Source of the DNA: a virus
Strand: one strand, 5' to 3'
IMG/VR virus record: IMGVR_UViG_3300038403_000006
Coordinates: 1 to 25,496 of that record
DNA: 25,496 bases
Shown one piece after another: positions 16,159 through 21,371 of this stretch. Numbering within the stretch: the first letter of the stretch is position 1; each line of letters starts with the position of its first letter. The notes under the pieces are model-generated. The model was given only the letters and a program-made list of their open reading frames with translations. It did no database searches and was not told where the DNA came from. Both the position numbers and the translations under genes were made by a program.

Positions 16159-16341
16159 ATGAATAAAGCACTGATTCCGGTAGTTTCCAGAGATGGTCGA
16201 GTATTAGGCCACCTTCCCATTATCGCGCACAAACAAGCTGCGGCCCTGCTAGGGAATGACGCTGCCCGAGGTTTCAGGGATCTCAATGGGAAGCGCGTCC
16301 TGTGCTGGATAGCCGCTTCTAAGTTTGTCAGGCCGTGGTGA
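16159..16341 (+). CDS. First early-type small gene, unknown
   Basis: A 60-residue protein beginning MNKALIPVVSRDGRVLGHLP with HKQAAALLGNDAARGFRDLN in the middle. The beta-turn-beta start and following helix suggest a small alpha/beta fold. It is not a recognised family. The ATG lies only one base after AGGG, too close for a normal ribosome site, so it may be poorly translated or leaderless. Its stop overlaps the next start (TGATG). It is the first open frame past the operator-like cluster, which favours an early-expressed gene. Confidence 0.45.
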   Translation: MNKALIPVVSRDGRVLGHLPIIAHKQAAALLGNDAARGFRDLNGKRVLCWIAASKFVRPW

Positions 16342-16532
16342 TGCTTAAAAATATCCGCCGCAAGGTTGTGGGTTTCGAGACTCGGGAAAATCCACATCCT
16401 GAGAGTAGCAAGCTTTGGCCACTATGCTCAACTGCTATTTTGGAATGTGGCCATAGAATCAACCTAGGAATTGGGACAGATTACAGACCCAAGCGCATGG
16501 CATGTATTCAATGTGGCATCAAGTCTGCTTGA
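16341..16532 (+). CDS. Small zinc-ribbon-like protein
   Basis: A 63-residue protein. I chose ATG 16341, which overlaps the previous stop in TGATG, over the upstream GTG codons. It contains LCSTAILECGHRINLG, then YRPKRMACIQCGIKSA at the end. The C..CGH....CxxC arrangement could bind one zinc ion. Small proteins with an LECGH...CxxC pair are common in phages and have no fixed function. The last bases of this gene contain the -35 element of the promoter for the next one. Confidence 0.5.
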   Translation: MLKNIRRKVVGFETRENPHPESSKLWPLCSTAILECGHRINLGIGTDYRPKRMACIQCGIKSA

Positions 16533-16557
16533 CATGCTTAGCGTAAGAGAGTATTGT
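16529..16557 (+). promoter_or_regulatory. Sigma70-type promoter
   Basis: TTGACA (16529-16534), a 17-base spacer and TATTGT (16552-16557) give a perfect -35 with a good -10. Transcription would start near 16564, about 20 bases before ATG 16585. The spacer shares ten of 17 positions with that of the promoter at 19581-19609. Confidence 0.75.
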
Positions 16558-16565
16558 GGGAGCGT

Positions 16566-16584
16566 AGTCTAACTGACAGGAGCA
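16566..16584 (+). repeat. Translation-leader repeat, copy 1
   Basis: AGTCTAACTGACAGGAGC followed by A and the ATG of the next gene. AGGAG is the ribosome-binding core. The 18-base string is identical to that at 17671-17688. Here it is non-coding; in copy 4 it includes the end of an upstream gene. Confidence 0.8.
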
Positions 16585-16776
16585 ATGACCGTGACCACCA
16601 AGAAAAGCCGCGCAGCATACTTCGCGCAGATCGAGCGCCCGGTAGCGTGGTGCAGCAACGCGCACGTCGTAAACGGTTGCGGGAATCGCCGGGCGCGATT
16701 TAGCGTGAAAGATGGCCGCTTTTTATGCAAGGCATGTCGCCTGCAGCTCCGTGTATTCGGAAACGTAGCGCGGTAA
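16585..16776 (+). CDS. Small basic zinc-finger-like protein
   Basis: A 63-residue, strongly basic protein. CSNAHVVNGCG followed by CKACRLQL gives four cysteines (plus a histidine) in a C-x8-C...C-x2-C order that could hold zinc. The start is supported by the leader repeat with AGGAG six bases upstream and by the promoter at 16529. An arginine and lysine content this high in so short a protein suggests binding of nucleic acid. No family is recognised. Confidence 0.55.
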   Translation: MTVTTKKSRAAYFAQIERPVAWCSNAHVVNGCGNRRARFSVKDGRFLCKACRLQLRVFGNVAR

Positions 16777-16786
16777 TCAGTATGTT

Positions 16787-16806
16787 AACTGACAGGAGCC
16801 TGAGAG
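16787..16806 (+). repeat. Translation-leader repeat, copy 2
   Basis: AACTGACAGGAGCCTGAGAG lies immediately before ATG 16807. It is the longest form of the leader and matches copies at 17351-17370 and 17676-17693 nearly base for base. Confidence 0.8.
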
Positions 16807-17007
16807 ATGAAACCTGCATTTGTTAAGCTATACGATGGCCGTTATTGGGATGGCGTGGAACTGCACGATACCCAACCTACAATTCCGTTTTCATCCATGA
16901 CGGCTGCACTGCAAGCGGCAAAAAACAAGGAATTTAGCTGTCAAGTTCTTACGGGTAAGACTGCGTTCCCTGGCGGCTATTTTGTCATCTGTTCAGATTT
17001 GGCCTAA
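16807..17007 (+). CDS. Small protein, unknown
   Basis: A 66-residue protein starting MKPAFVKLYDGRYWDGVELH, with a helix SSMTAALQAAKNKEFSCQVL and a beta-like end GGYFVICSDLA. It looks like a compact alpha/beta domain. The start follows leader copy 2 directly. The ORF is 23 bases from the next start. The function is not recognised; early location suggests a host-takeover or regulatory role, as is common for such genes. Confidence 0.5.
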   Translation: MKPAFVKLYDGRYWDGVELHDTQPTIPFSSMTAALQAAKNKEFSCQVLTGKTAFPGGYFVICSDLA

Positions 17008-17029
17008 ATATCGACAGGTCACAATCAAT

Positions 17030-17374
17030 ATGTCGAAATATACCGCTACTTCTCTGGAGGACATTGCGCGGATGTTTGACTACCTAGCGCAATCTGCTAG
17101 GGATGCCGAACCTGCTTGCCCTACTCAACGAGCTGTTGTAATGACGAAAGGCCAAGCTATCGCCTACGCAGACGCGGCAGACATCATACGAAACACCGAT
17201 CTACGTGCGCCTGTCACTGAGGCAGAACTAGGTCTCTGCGAGAAATGCGGCATTGATCTAGTCCCATGTTGCCCCATTTGCACAACGCTAAAGCCCCTGC
17301 ACTGGCAAGCTGCTGAACAGGGATACGTTTTGGTAAAAATTGACTCACCTGATAAACAGGAGCCTGAGAGATGA
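17030..17374 (+). CDS. Four-cysteine small protein, unknown
   Basis: A 114-residue protein; I chose ATG 17030 because the frame upstream overlaps the previous gene and lacks a ribosome site. The N-terminal two-thirds is helical (TSLEDIARMFDYLAQSARDA; then QAIAYADAADIIRN). The end has GLCEKCGIDLVPCCPICTTL, a CxxC...CCxxC cluster that probably binds zinc. Its last codons encode leader copy 3, and its stop overlaps the start of mini-gene A as ATGA. No family is recognised. Confidence 0.55.
   Translation: MSKYTATSLEDIARMFDYLAQSARDAEPACPTQRAVVMTKGQAIAYADAADIIRNTDLRAPVTEAELGLCEKCGIDLVPCCPICTTLKPLHWQAAEQGYVLVKIDSPDKQEPER
17351..17370 (+). repeat. Translation-leader repeat, copy 3 (inside a gene)
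   Basis: GATAAACAGGAGCCTGAGAG directly precedes ATG 17371. It lies within the C-terminal codons of the upstream gene, so the same bases serve as coding sequence and as ribosome site. Confidence 0.72.
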
Positions 17375-17478
17375 GCCGTCCGCTTGCCCGTTGCTGCTAT
17401 TGGCTCGCCATGAAGATCTTGGACCCTCTTGAAACCTTGTGGATATGGATAAGGAGGAAGATATGGAAACGTGGATAA
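17371..17478 (+). CDS. Mini-gene A: duplicated 35-residue Trp/Arg peptide
   Basis: A 35-codon ORF, MSRPLARCCYWLAMKILDPL and then ETLWIWIRRKIWKRG. It overlaps the upstream gene by ATGA and contains the AAGGAGG (17451-17457) and the ATG (17463) of the next gene. A close copy lies at 17966-18070 with the same overlaps. Differences between copies are largely synonymous or conservative, arguing for selection on the peptide. The sequence is amphipathic: a hydrophobic and cysteine start and a cationic, tryptophan-rich end, like membrane-active peptides. It may act on the host membrane, or serve only to couple translation. No known family. Confidence 0.6.
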   Translation: MSRPLARCCYWLAMKILDPLETLWIWIRRKIWKRG

Positions 17479-17681
17479 AATTAGCCCGTAGTGAACGGGC
17501 CCGGTTCGGTCACTTGGAGTGTGACGTATGGCGGTTTGGTCATGGGGCCCGGTATAGCGTTCAGGATATCCGCAATGGCGTCTATCTGAAAGGCGGACAA
17601 TGCAGGGATTTGGACTGGGCGAAGGAAGTATCGCGCGGTTTCGCCCTTAGCATAATTGCCATACTTGAGCAGTCTAACTGA
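17463..17681 (+). CDS. Small protein, unknown
   Basis: A 72-residue protein. I chose ATG 17463 because AAGGAGG ends six bases upstream. It starts METWIKLARSERARFGHLEC and ends LDWAKEVSRGFALSIIAILE. It is predicted beta-rich in the middle (CDVWRFGHGARYSVQDIRNG) with a C-terminal helix. Its start lies inside mini-gene A, and its stop inside leader copy 4. The function is not recognised. Confidence 0.5.
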   Translation: METWIKLARSERARFGHLECDVWRFGHGARYSVQDIRNGVYLKGGQCRDLDWAKEVSRGFALSIIAILEQSN

Positions 17682-17693
17682 CAGGAGCCCGAG
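17676..17693 (+). repeat. Translation-leader repeat, copy 4
   Basis: AACTGACAGGAGCCCGAG directly precedes ATG 17694; with the five bases before it, it matches copy 1 over 18 identical bases. The TGA inside is the stop of the preceding gene. Confidence 0.8.
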
Positions 17694-17969
17694 ATGACCA
17701 AAGCCGAAGAATATCGTGGAATGCCGGTGGAACCGAGAGCGTGGCTGGATTACGGCCCGGACGGATACGTTGAGGTCATCAGTAAAGCCGATTATCAAGT
17801 TCTCTGCACCTGCGTTATCTCTCTGCGTTCGCAGCGCGATGAACTGCGGGATGCGTTGGAAGATTGTGAAACAGCGTTAAATGACGCCCTTCGAAAAAGG
17901 CGTGATCTAATCATCACTCCCGAAAATGCGCTCGCAAAAGCCCGCGCCGCACTTGAAAAATGCAAATGA
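17694..17969 (+). CDS. Small coiled-coil protein, unknown
   Basis: A 91-residue protein starting MTKAEEYRGMPVEPRAWLDY. Residues about 45-88 form a long charged helix with coiled-coil spacing (RSQRDELRDALEDCETALND; ALAKARAALEKCK). Such helices suggest dimer formation. Its stop overlaps the start of mini-gene B by ATGA. The initiation region is leader copy 4. No family is recognised. Confidence 0.55.
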   Translation: MTKAEEYRGMPVEPRAWLDYGPDGYVEVISKADYQVLCTCVISLRSQRDELRDALEDCETALNDALRKRRDLIITPENALAKARAALEKCK

Positions 17970-18070
17970 GACGCTTCCTCGCCCGTTGTTGCTATTACCT
18001 AGCCATGAAGATTTTGGACCCCCTTGAAACCTTGTGGTTGTGGATAAGGAGGAGACTATGGAAGCCCTGA
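17966..18070 (+). CDS. Mini-gene B: second copy of the Trp/Arg peptide
   Basis: A 34-codon ORF, MRRFLARCCYYLAMKILDPL and then ETLWLWIRRRLWKP, nearly the same as mini-gene A. LARCCY, LAMKILDPLETLW and WIRR are shared exactly. It too overlaps the upstream gene by ATGA and carries inside it the AAGGAGG (18046-18052) and ATG (18058) of the next ORF. Codon changes such as TGC/TGT, ATC/ATT and CCT/CCC leave the protein unchanged. Two such copies 595 bases apart indicate duplication of a functional unit. Confidence 0.6.
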   Translation: MRRFLARCCYYLAMKILDPLETLWLWIRRRLWKP

Positions 18071-18150
18071 CCATTGCAGCTCTAGCCTGGTGGGCGGTCG
18101 CTACCTTGGCCATTCTTCTGATCGAGTGGATCTGCGCCTGGATCGGGTGA
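18058..18150 (+). CDS. Tiny single-pass membrane protein
   Basis: A 30-residue ORF: MEALTIAALAWWAVATLAIL, then LIEWICAWIG. Nearly all of it is one hydrophobic helix with tryptophans near the ends, a clear membrane segment. AAGGAGG lies five bases before the ATG, the best ribosome site in the region. It starts inside mini-gene B. A small holin-like or inhibitor peptide is possible; the function is not known. Confidence 0.5.
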   Translation: MEALTIAALAWWAVATLAILLIEWICAWIG

Positions 18151-18154
18151 TGAG

Positions 18155-18247
18155 GTGGGTCGCCTGTTCGTTATCATCCTCGCTTGGGTCTTCATGCCTA
18201 CAGGCTGGGCGGTGGTGGCGACAATCGTGTTGTTAACCTGCGGTTGA
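18155..18247 (+). CDS. Possible tiny membrane protein (GTG start)
   Basis: From GTG 18155 an open frame encodes a 30-residue hydrophobic peptide (VGRLFVIILAWVFMPTGWAV, then VATIVLLTCG). It would be another single-pass membrane peptide right after the previous one. The ribosome site is weak (GGGTGATGAG), and a competing short ATG frame starts at 18150, so it is a candidate only. Confidence 0.3.
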   Translation: MGRLFVIILAWVFMPTGWAVVATIVLLTCG

Positions 18248-18251
18248 CCCC

Positions 18252-18343
18252 TTAGAGCCTCCAGGAGCTTAGTGGCGCGTCCCAGGGGCCACCAAAGCCT
18301 CGGGTCAAGGGGTAACACTATACCGGGCTATTAGAGCCTCCAG
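18252..18343. repeat. Direct and inverted repeats at convergent junction
   Basis: TTAGAGCCTCCAG occurs at 18252-18264 and 18331-18343, 79 bases apart. TTGACCC (18244-18250) is complementary to GGGTCAA (18302-18308). The second direct-repeat copy lies inside the end of the NinG-like gene. No U-tract terminator is seen. Confidence 0.5.
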
Positions 18344-18742
18344 ATCGGCCCTAGACCACTTTTTCACAATGCGGGATGAGGCTAGTTTAGCCTCCCACCA
18401 GTCCATTCCCTTTTCCTGGATAAGCTTGGTGGTGAAGACCGTGTAGTTACCCCTCAGGAATATGTTGCAGCGCACACACTGAGGCCGGATGAGGTCAATA
18501 TCGAAGAGAACGGAACCGCCCCGACCGCCTATTGCATGACCCGCCTGGAGGTTCTTATATCGGTCTCGGGCCCCGCAGGTATAGCAGGTAGCGTATCCCC
18601 AGGAGTTAGCGGCTTGGCGACGGAGGTAGAGGCTTAGAGTCTTCCAGGCTTTCTTTTTGAGGCTTGCGAGACTCAGCCCTTTGGAGCTGCGCGAGGCGGG
18701 TAGCGGTTTTCCTTTTCGCACGGTCAAACTCATTACGCTCAT
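18305..18742 (-). CDS. NinG/Rap-like recombination nuclease (HNH-type)
   Basis: The conserved part reads SLKKKAWKTLSLYLRRQAAN, followed by ATCYTCG, then LQAGHAIGGRGGSVLFD and RPQCVRCNIFLRGN. This matches the NinG family of lambda-like phages: a YIR-type helix, a CxxCG knuckle, a GH motif and a PQCxxCN knuckle, giving a zinc-containing HNH-like nuclease used in recombination. I chose ATG 18742 (145 residues, AAAGG upstream); the frame is open to 18868, but that extension overlaps the GNAT gene. A second frame from ATG 18779 (57 codons) also reads as plausible protein, so a frame change near 18660 cannot be excluded. It is last in a three-gene minus-strand island. Confidence 0.72.
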   Translation of the reverse strand: MSVMSLTVRKGKPLPASRSSKGLSLASLKKKAWKTLSLYLRRQAANSWGYATCYTCGARDRYKNLQAGHAIGGRGGSVLFDIDLIRPQCVRCNIFLRGNYTVFTTKLIQEKGMDWWEAKLASSRIVKKWSRADLEALIARYSVTP

Positions 18743-18765
18743 TGGGTTTGTAGCCTTTGGAACGT

Positions 18766-19365
18766 TTAGGGGTTTCCATCTTTTTTTAAAAGCAAAGCCC
18801 GATAATCGTGCATGGTCTTTCCGCGAACAAATTGTGTTACTGTGCCTGTTTGTTTGTTCTTGCGCCATAATGAGGCATCAGCTATCCCCGCAGCGGCTTC
18901 AATTGCCAATGTCTCAAATAACTCGGGAGAAAGCTGTTTGCGCCATATATTTATCGTCCTCATGCGCCGCACACCGCCCATTTGATGCGCGATGCAAGAA
19001 TAACCCATTGCTTTCCAGAATTCATTTGCCTCAAGGTCAAATCCGCAACGTAAAGTGATGCTGGAGGCTTTTCCCTCATTCGCATATTGTTCCATTACAG
19101 CCACAATAGCAGCCCCATATAACCGCCTACGCGCATCATATTGAATACAGACTTGATGGCATTTTACATCCCGCCCCCGTGCGCCAACGTACAGGTAGCC
19201 ACATGGCTCCCCATTCAACATGCCAAGGAATAGCCTTCCTCTTGCCTCTTCGCGCTCAAATACTTGGCGCGGATAGAACGATAATGCCTCTGCATTTTTG
19301 CGTTGCAAGTTATCCACATAATCAATCATGCATGGATGTGTTTGCAGGACAACAAAATCATTCAT
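18766..19365 (-). CDS. GNAT-family acetyltransferase
   Basis: A 199-residue protein. The central part FLGMLNGEPCGYLYVGARGR, then VKCHQVCIQYDARRRLYGAA and IVAVMEQYANEGKASSITLR, and FDLEANEFWKAMGYSCI follow GNAT strand and helix order: beta4, the acetyl-CoA loop with R-RRLYGAA in place of Q/R-x-x-G-x-G/A, and the FW-x-x-x-GY end. The C-terminal 60 residues are an extension (ETLAIEAAAGIADASLWRKN). GNAT enzymes transfer an acetyl group to amines on proteins, tRNA or small molecules. It starts three bases after the HTH gene stop and ends overlapping alternative NinG starts. The target is unknown; counter-defence or host-protein modification is possible. Confidence 0.75.
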   Translation of the reverse strand: MNDFVVLQTHPCMIDYVDNLQRKNAEALSFYPRQVFEREEARGRLFLGMLNGEPCGYLYVGARGRDVKCHQVCIQYDARRRLYGAAIVAVMEQYANEGKASSITLRCGFDLEANEFWKAMGYSCIAHQMGGVRRMRTINIWRKQLSPELFETLAIEAAAGIADASLWRKNKQTGTVTQFVRGKTMHDYRALLLKKDGNP

Positions 19366-19368
19366 TCG

Positions 19369-19578
19369 CTATCCGTATGCCACCTTCAGCAGCCGATACC
19401 GCATGATGCGCTTGCCCTGGGAAGTCCTTTCCGGTTCATGCTCGATCAGATAGCCTTGGCGTTCTAATTCTCGACATCTTTCGGACAATCTTAAAATGCG
19501 TAACCGCTCCATCGCCTCAAGAGTACTGATCCCATCATGGGATTCTAGGTAGGCCAATAATTGCTGGTTTTGTGTCAT
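19369..19578 (-). CDS. Winged-helix/HTH regulator
   Basis: From ATG 19578 (AGGA eight bases before) the protein is MTQNQQLLAYLESHDGISTL, then EAMERLRILRLSERCRELER, then QGYLIEHE and a basic beta wing (SQGKRIMRYRLLKVAYG), 69 residues. The open frame extends 19 codons further, but those lack a ribosome site. The pattern LxYLxxxxGISTLEAMxxLxIxRLxxRxxELxxxGY is that of the small phage winged-helix proteins (HTH_39-like family). It is divergent to the 19609 gene with only 30 bases between them, so it could bind that shared region and regulate both directions. Confidence 0.75.
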   Translation of the reverse strand: MTQNQQLLAYLESHDGISTLEAMERLRILRLSERCRELERQGYLIEHEPERTSQGKRIMRYRLLKVAYG

Positions 19579-19580
19579 GC

Positions 19581-19609
19581 TTGACATCCTAACAGGTAAG
19601 GAGTATAAA
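19581..19609 (+). promoter_or_regulatory. Sigma70-like promoter overlapping a ribosome site
   Basis: TTGACA (19581-19586), 17 bases, TATAAA (19604-19609) match consensus closely. But AAGGAG (19598-19603) and ATG 19609 sit inside it, so a transcript from here would begin past that ATG, near 19616. Either translation uses ATG 19618, or the gene is mainly read from upstream. Confidence 0.55.
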
Positions 19610-19785
19610 TGCAAGCTATGGCTAAACCTGTGCAATTAACTCGTAAGCAATTATCCCAGGCCATGCGCCTGATTGGAAGGAAGGGCGGTAAATCCCGTGC
19701 TAGGAGATTGAGTCCCGCCCGTCGTCAACAAATCGCTAGAAAGGCTGCTAACACCCGATGGAGCTACCTCTATGAGCCATCCTGA
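19609..19785 (+). CDS. Small basic protein, unknown (possible DNA binding)
   Basis: A 58-residue, very basic protein beginning MQAMAKPVQLTRKQLSQAMR and with GRKGGKSRARRLSPARRQQI and ARKAANTRW near the end. The GGKxRAxxLSPxRRxxIARKAAxxRW pattern recurs at the ends of many small phage and mobile-element proteins and suggests nucleic-acid contact (family knowledge). AAGGAG lies five bases before the ATG. A second ATG is three codons downstream. It overlaps the next gene by 14 bases. Confidence 0.6.
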   Translation: MQAMAKPVQLTRKQLSQAMRLIGRKGGKSRARRLSPARRQQIARKAANTRWSYLYEPS

Positions 19786-19945
19786 TCCCACCAGGGAATA
19801 TGAAGACGAGCAACAAAGAAACATCGAGGCCGAAAGGCTTTGGAGATGCCTTGAGATATTGCAAAAAGTACGCGCCGCCGGTTGTCTCGATGATGACGAA
19901 TTGGAAAACTTGAAGATATTTCTCGGACTGAAAGGTGATCTATGA
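19772..19945 (+). CDS. Small acidic helical protein, unknown
   Basis: A 57-residue acidic protein: MSHPDPTREYEDEQQRNIEA, then ERLWRCLEILQKVRAAGCLD and DDELENLKIFLGLKGDL. It is nearly all helix with charged and leucine positions. Its start lies inside the previous gene and its stop overlaps the next start as ATGA, so it is part of a coupled chain. It could be an acidic partner of the basic protein upstream; that is a guess. Confidence 0.5.
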   Translation: MSHPDPTREYEDEQQRNIEAERLWRCLEILQKVRAAGCLDDDELENLKIFLGLKGDL

Positions 19946-20397
19946 AAGGCGTCGTTTCTGAAGTAAAGCAGTCTAAAAGTGGGAAATCATATTCAGTGAT
20001 GATCGGCGGGGCGCGCTATAGCGCAAAGCTTGATAGCAAGATAGACCAGGCTATGGGTAAGGCTATCGACTTCTCGGTTGATCCCTCTGACTACAAGGGC
20101 ACGACGATCAACTGGGTCAGGGATTGGGACTTCGATAGAAATCCGGCGCAAGAGACAACTACCTTGGGTGCGATTGTCCCGGCAAGCGCGAAGGTCGCTA
20201 CTCCAGTTGATCGCTTTTACATGCCATTCATATCTAACGTGATCGCCCATGCCATCCAAGCCGGACTCATTAAAGACCCAACTCAGCTCGGGCCTTGGGC
20301 GAGAGCAGCCTACCGGCTTGCGGTGGTGGAACTTGACCGCGCCTTCGAAGAAAAGAAAGGCAAGTTTGAGGACTCGATGTCCGATGTCCCGTTCTAG
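19942..20397 (+). CDS. OB-fold/SSB-like protein with a D-x-P-F tail
   Basis: A 151-residue protein. Residues 1-60 (KGVVSEVKQSKSGKSYSVMI then GGARYSAKLDSKIDQAMGKA) read like a single OB-fold: alternating strands with a KSGKSY turn. The C-terminus EDSMSDVPF ends with acidic residues and P-F, like the tip of bacterial single-stranded-DNA-binding proteins (DDxPF) that recruits repair enzymes (established). The middle (about 75-135) is hydrophobic and helical and unlike SSB. A role in phage DNA replication or recombination fits the nearby NinG-like gene. The last codons overlap the start of the HTH gene. Confidence 0.5.
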   Translation: MKGVVSEVKQSKSGKSYSVMIGGARYSAKLDSKIDQAMGKAIDFSVDPSDYKGTTINWVRDWDFDRNPAQETTTLGAIVPASAKVATPVDRFYMPFISNVIAHAIQAGLIKDPTQLGPWARAAYRLAVVELDRAFEEKKGKFEDSMSDVPF

Positions 20398-20548
20398 GCG
20401 CATCCGTAAACTCACGAACATTCAAGTCTGCCTCATCCGCAGGATGGTATCTTTAGGGAAGTCCTACCAACAGGCTGGCAACAAGTACGGGGTAACAAGG
20501 CAAACGTGCTTTTATTGGGTGAACCGTGATAACCGAAGAGGAGGTTGA
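20384..20548 (+). CDS. Small helix-turn-helix protein
   Basis: A 54-residue basic protein, starting at ATG 20384 inside the end of the previous gene. MSRSRRIRKLTNIQVCLIRR, then MVSLGKSYQQAGNKYGVTRQ and TCFYWVNRDNRRGG match a single resolvase/homeodomain-like HTH (helix LIRRMVSLGKS, turn, recognition helix GVTRQTCFYWV). It is a likely DNA-binding regulator. Its end overlaps the next ORF. Confidence 0.6.
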   Translation: MSRSRRIRKLTNIQVCLIRRMVSLGKSYQQAGNKYGVTRQTCFYWVNRDNRRGG

Positions 20549-20846
20549 CAAGGCTTTACACTGGCTGGTCGATACGGCCTCTGAATGCGCCATGAAGCGG
20601 GCGCATAGGTTATATCTGGACGAGTTCACCAGAAGTCTTCGGGCTCAGATAATGAGTGAGCATCTTGCTGAGACCCTAGGGGCCCAGGAACGCTTTGCCT
20701 TATCTGACATACGCTATCGCAATCACTTGGAAGCCCTTAAGATTGCAATCTTTCAGGATGAGAATGCAAGGTTCTTGAGAGAGGCGGCGGTAATCAAGAT
20801 TGATGCTTATCGAACGCAATGCGCCAACGATAGGGGGAAACTATGA
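20526..20846 (+). CDS. Helical protein of a conserved phage type, unknown
   Basis: A 106-residue protein from GTG 20526: MITEEEVDKALHWLVDTASE, then CAMKRAHRLYLDEFTRSLRA, then a central AETLGAQERFALSDIRYRNH and a C-terminal REAAVIKIDAYRTQCANDRG. Proteins with this order (TEEEV-x-KAL, RAHR-x-YLEEF, AQER-x-A, REAA-x-x-I-x-x-x-RT) occur among phage early genes; the function is undetermined. Mostly helical and charged. The start has no strong ribosome site and overlaps the previous gene, implying coupling. The next gene overlaps by ATGA. Confidence 0.55.
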   Translation: MITEEEVDKALHWLVDTASECAMKRAHRLYLDEFTRSLRAQIMSEHLAETLGAQERFALSDIRYRNHLEALKIAIFQDENARFLREAAVIKIDAYRTQCANDRGKL

Positions 20847-21061
20847 GTGAAGATGACATCTTCGTATCAGCCATCACCGGAGCTACAGACGCCTACAGAC
20901 AGGGTGCGGGGCTTCCACCTCTGGAGAAGGTTTGCCCTTGGTGCAAGTGCAAGCACAGCGGACCATTCAGGGCATGTTCAAAGTGCAAGGCATCGATTGA
21001 TTCGGGAGAACGGGAGTCTTTCTCCGGATATATCGAAACCATCTACTCCAGGAGGGACTAA
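20843..21061 (+). CDS. Small zinc-ribbon protein
   Basis: A 72-residue protein starting MSEDDIFVSAITGATDAYRQ with the zinc-ribbon pair VCPWCKCKHSGPFRACSKCK (CxxC, then CxxC). Such a ribbon binds one zinc ion and often contacts nucleic acid or protein. Overlaps both neighbours (ATGA at the start, TAATG at the end). No specific family is recognised. Confidence 0.55.
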   Translation: MSEDDIFVSAITGATDAYRQGAGLPPLEKVCPWCKCKHSGPFRACSKCKASIDSGERESFSGYIETIYSRRD

Positions 21062-21174
21062 TGGAATCTTGGGAGACCATTTTCTGGATTGTCATAATTG
21101 TCGGTGGCCTTGCGGGGATCTGCTCCCTGATGGCCCTCGTTGCTGACTTCTGCGAATGGCTGGCAGACAAATGA
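21061..21174 (+). CDS. Tiny single-pass membrane protein
   Basis: A 37-residue ORF: MESWETIFWIVIIVGGLAGI, then CSLMALVADFCEWLADK. Residues about 8-27 are a clear membrane helix. AGGAGGG sits immediately before the overlapping start. Its stop overlaps the start of the lipoprotein gene as ATGA. The two could form a membrane pair, for example in lysis or exclusion. Confidence 0.5.
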   Translation: MESWETIFWIVIIVGGLAGICSLMALVADFCEWLADK

Positions 21175-21371
21175 TTAAACTGATAATTGTTTTTTTGATG
21201 GCGGGGCTGCTGGTTGGCTGCGCTCCTCAGCGGAGTTTTGAGGAAATCCTGCTGGCAAAGAAAGAAGCCTGTGAGAAATTAGGCGGGACTTTCAGAGTTG
21301 AGAGGATTGAGAGGATCTGGTTCGGTCAGAAGATTGAGTTAGGGACGAGGGGTGTCTGTTATCTTCCATGA
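21171..21371 (+). CDS. Small lipoprotein
   Basis: A 66-residue protein from ATG 21171: MIKLIIVFLMAGLLVGCAPQ, a signal peptide ending in the lipobox LVGC, so the cysteine at 17 should be lipid-modified. Mature part RSFEEILLAKKEACEKLGGT, then FRVERIERIWFGQKIELGTR and GVCYLP. An upstream ATG at 21156 is the alternative, but it would add a polar stretch before the signal. In phages such proteins can be outer spanins or superinfection-exclusion lipoproteins; the short, non-proline mature part gives no choice. Confidence 0.62.
   Translation: MIKLIIVFLMAGLLVGCAPQRSFEEILLAKKEACEKLGGTFRVERIERIWFGQKIELGTRGVCYLP

Noticed and set aside
18362-18377. Near copy (15 of 16) of the TTTCACAATGTGGGAT site found at 16092
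   Set aside because: It is inside the coding part of the NinG-like gene and lacks symmetry; probably chance.
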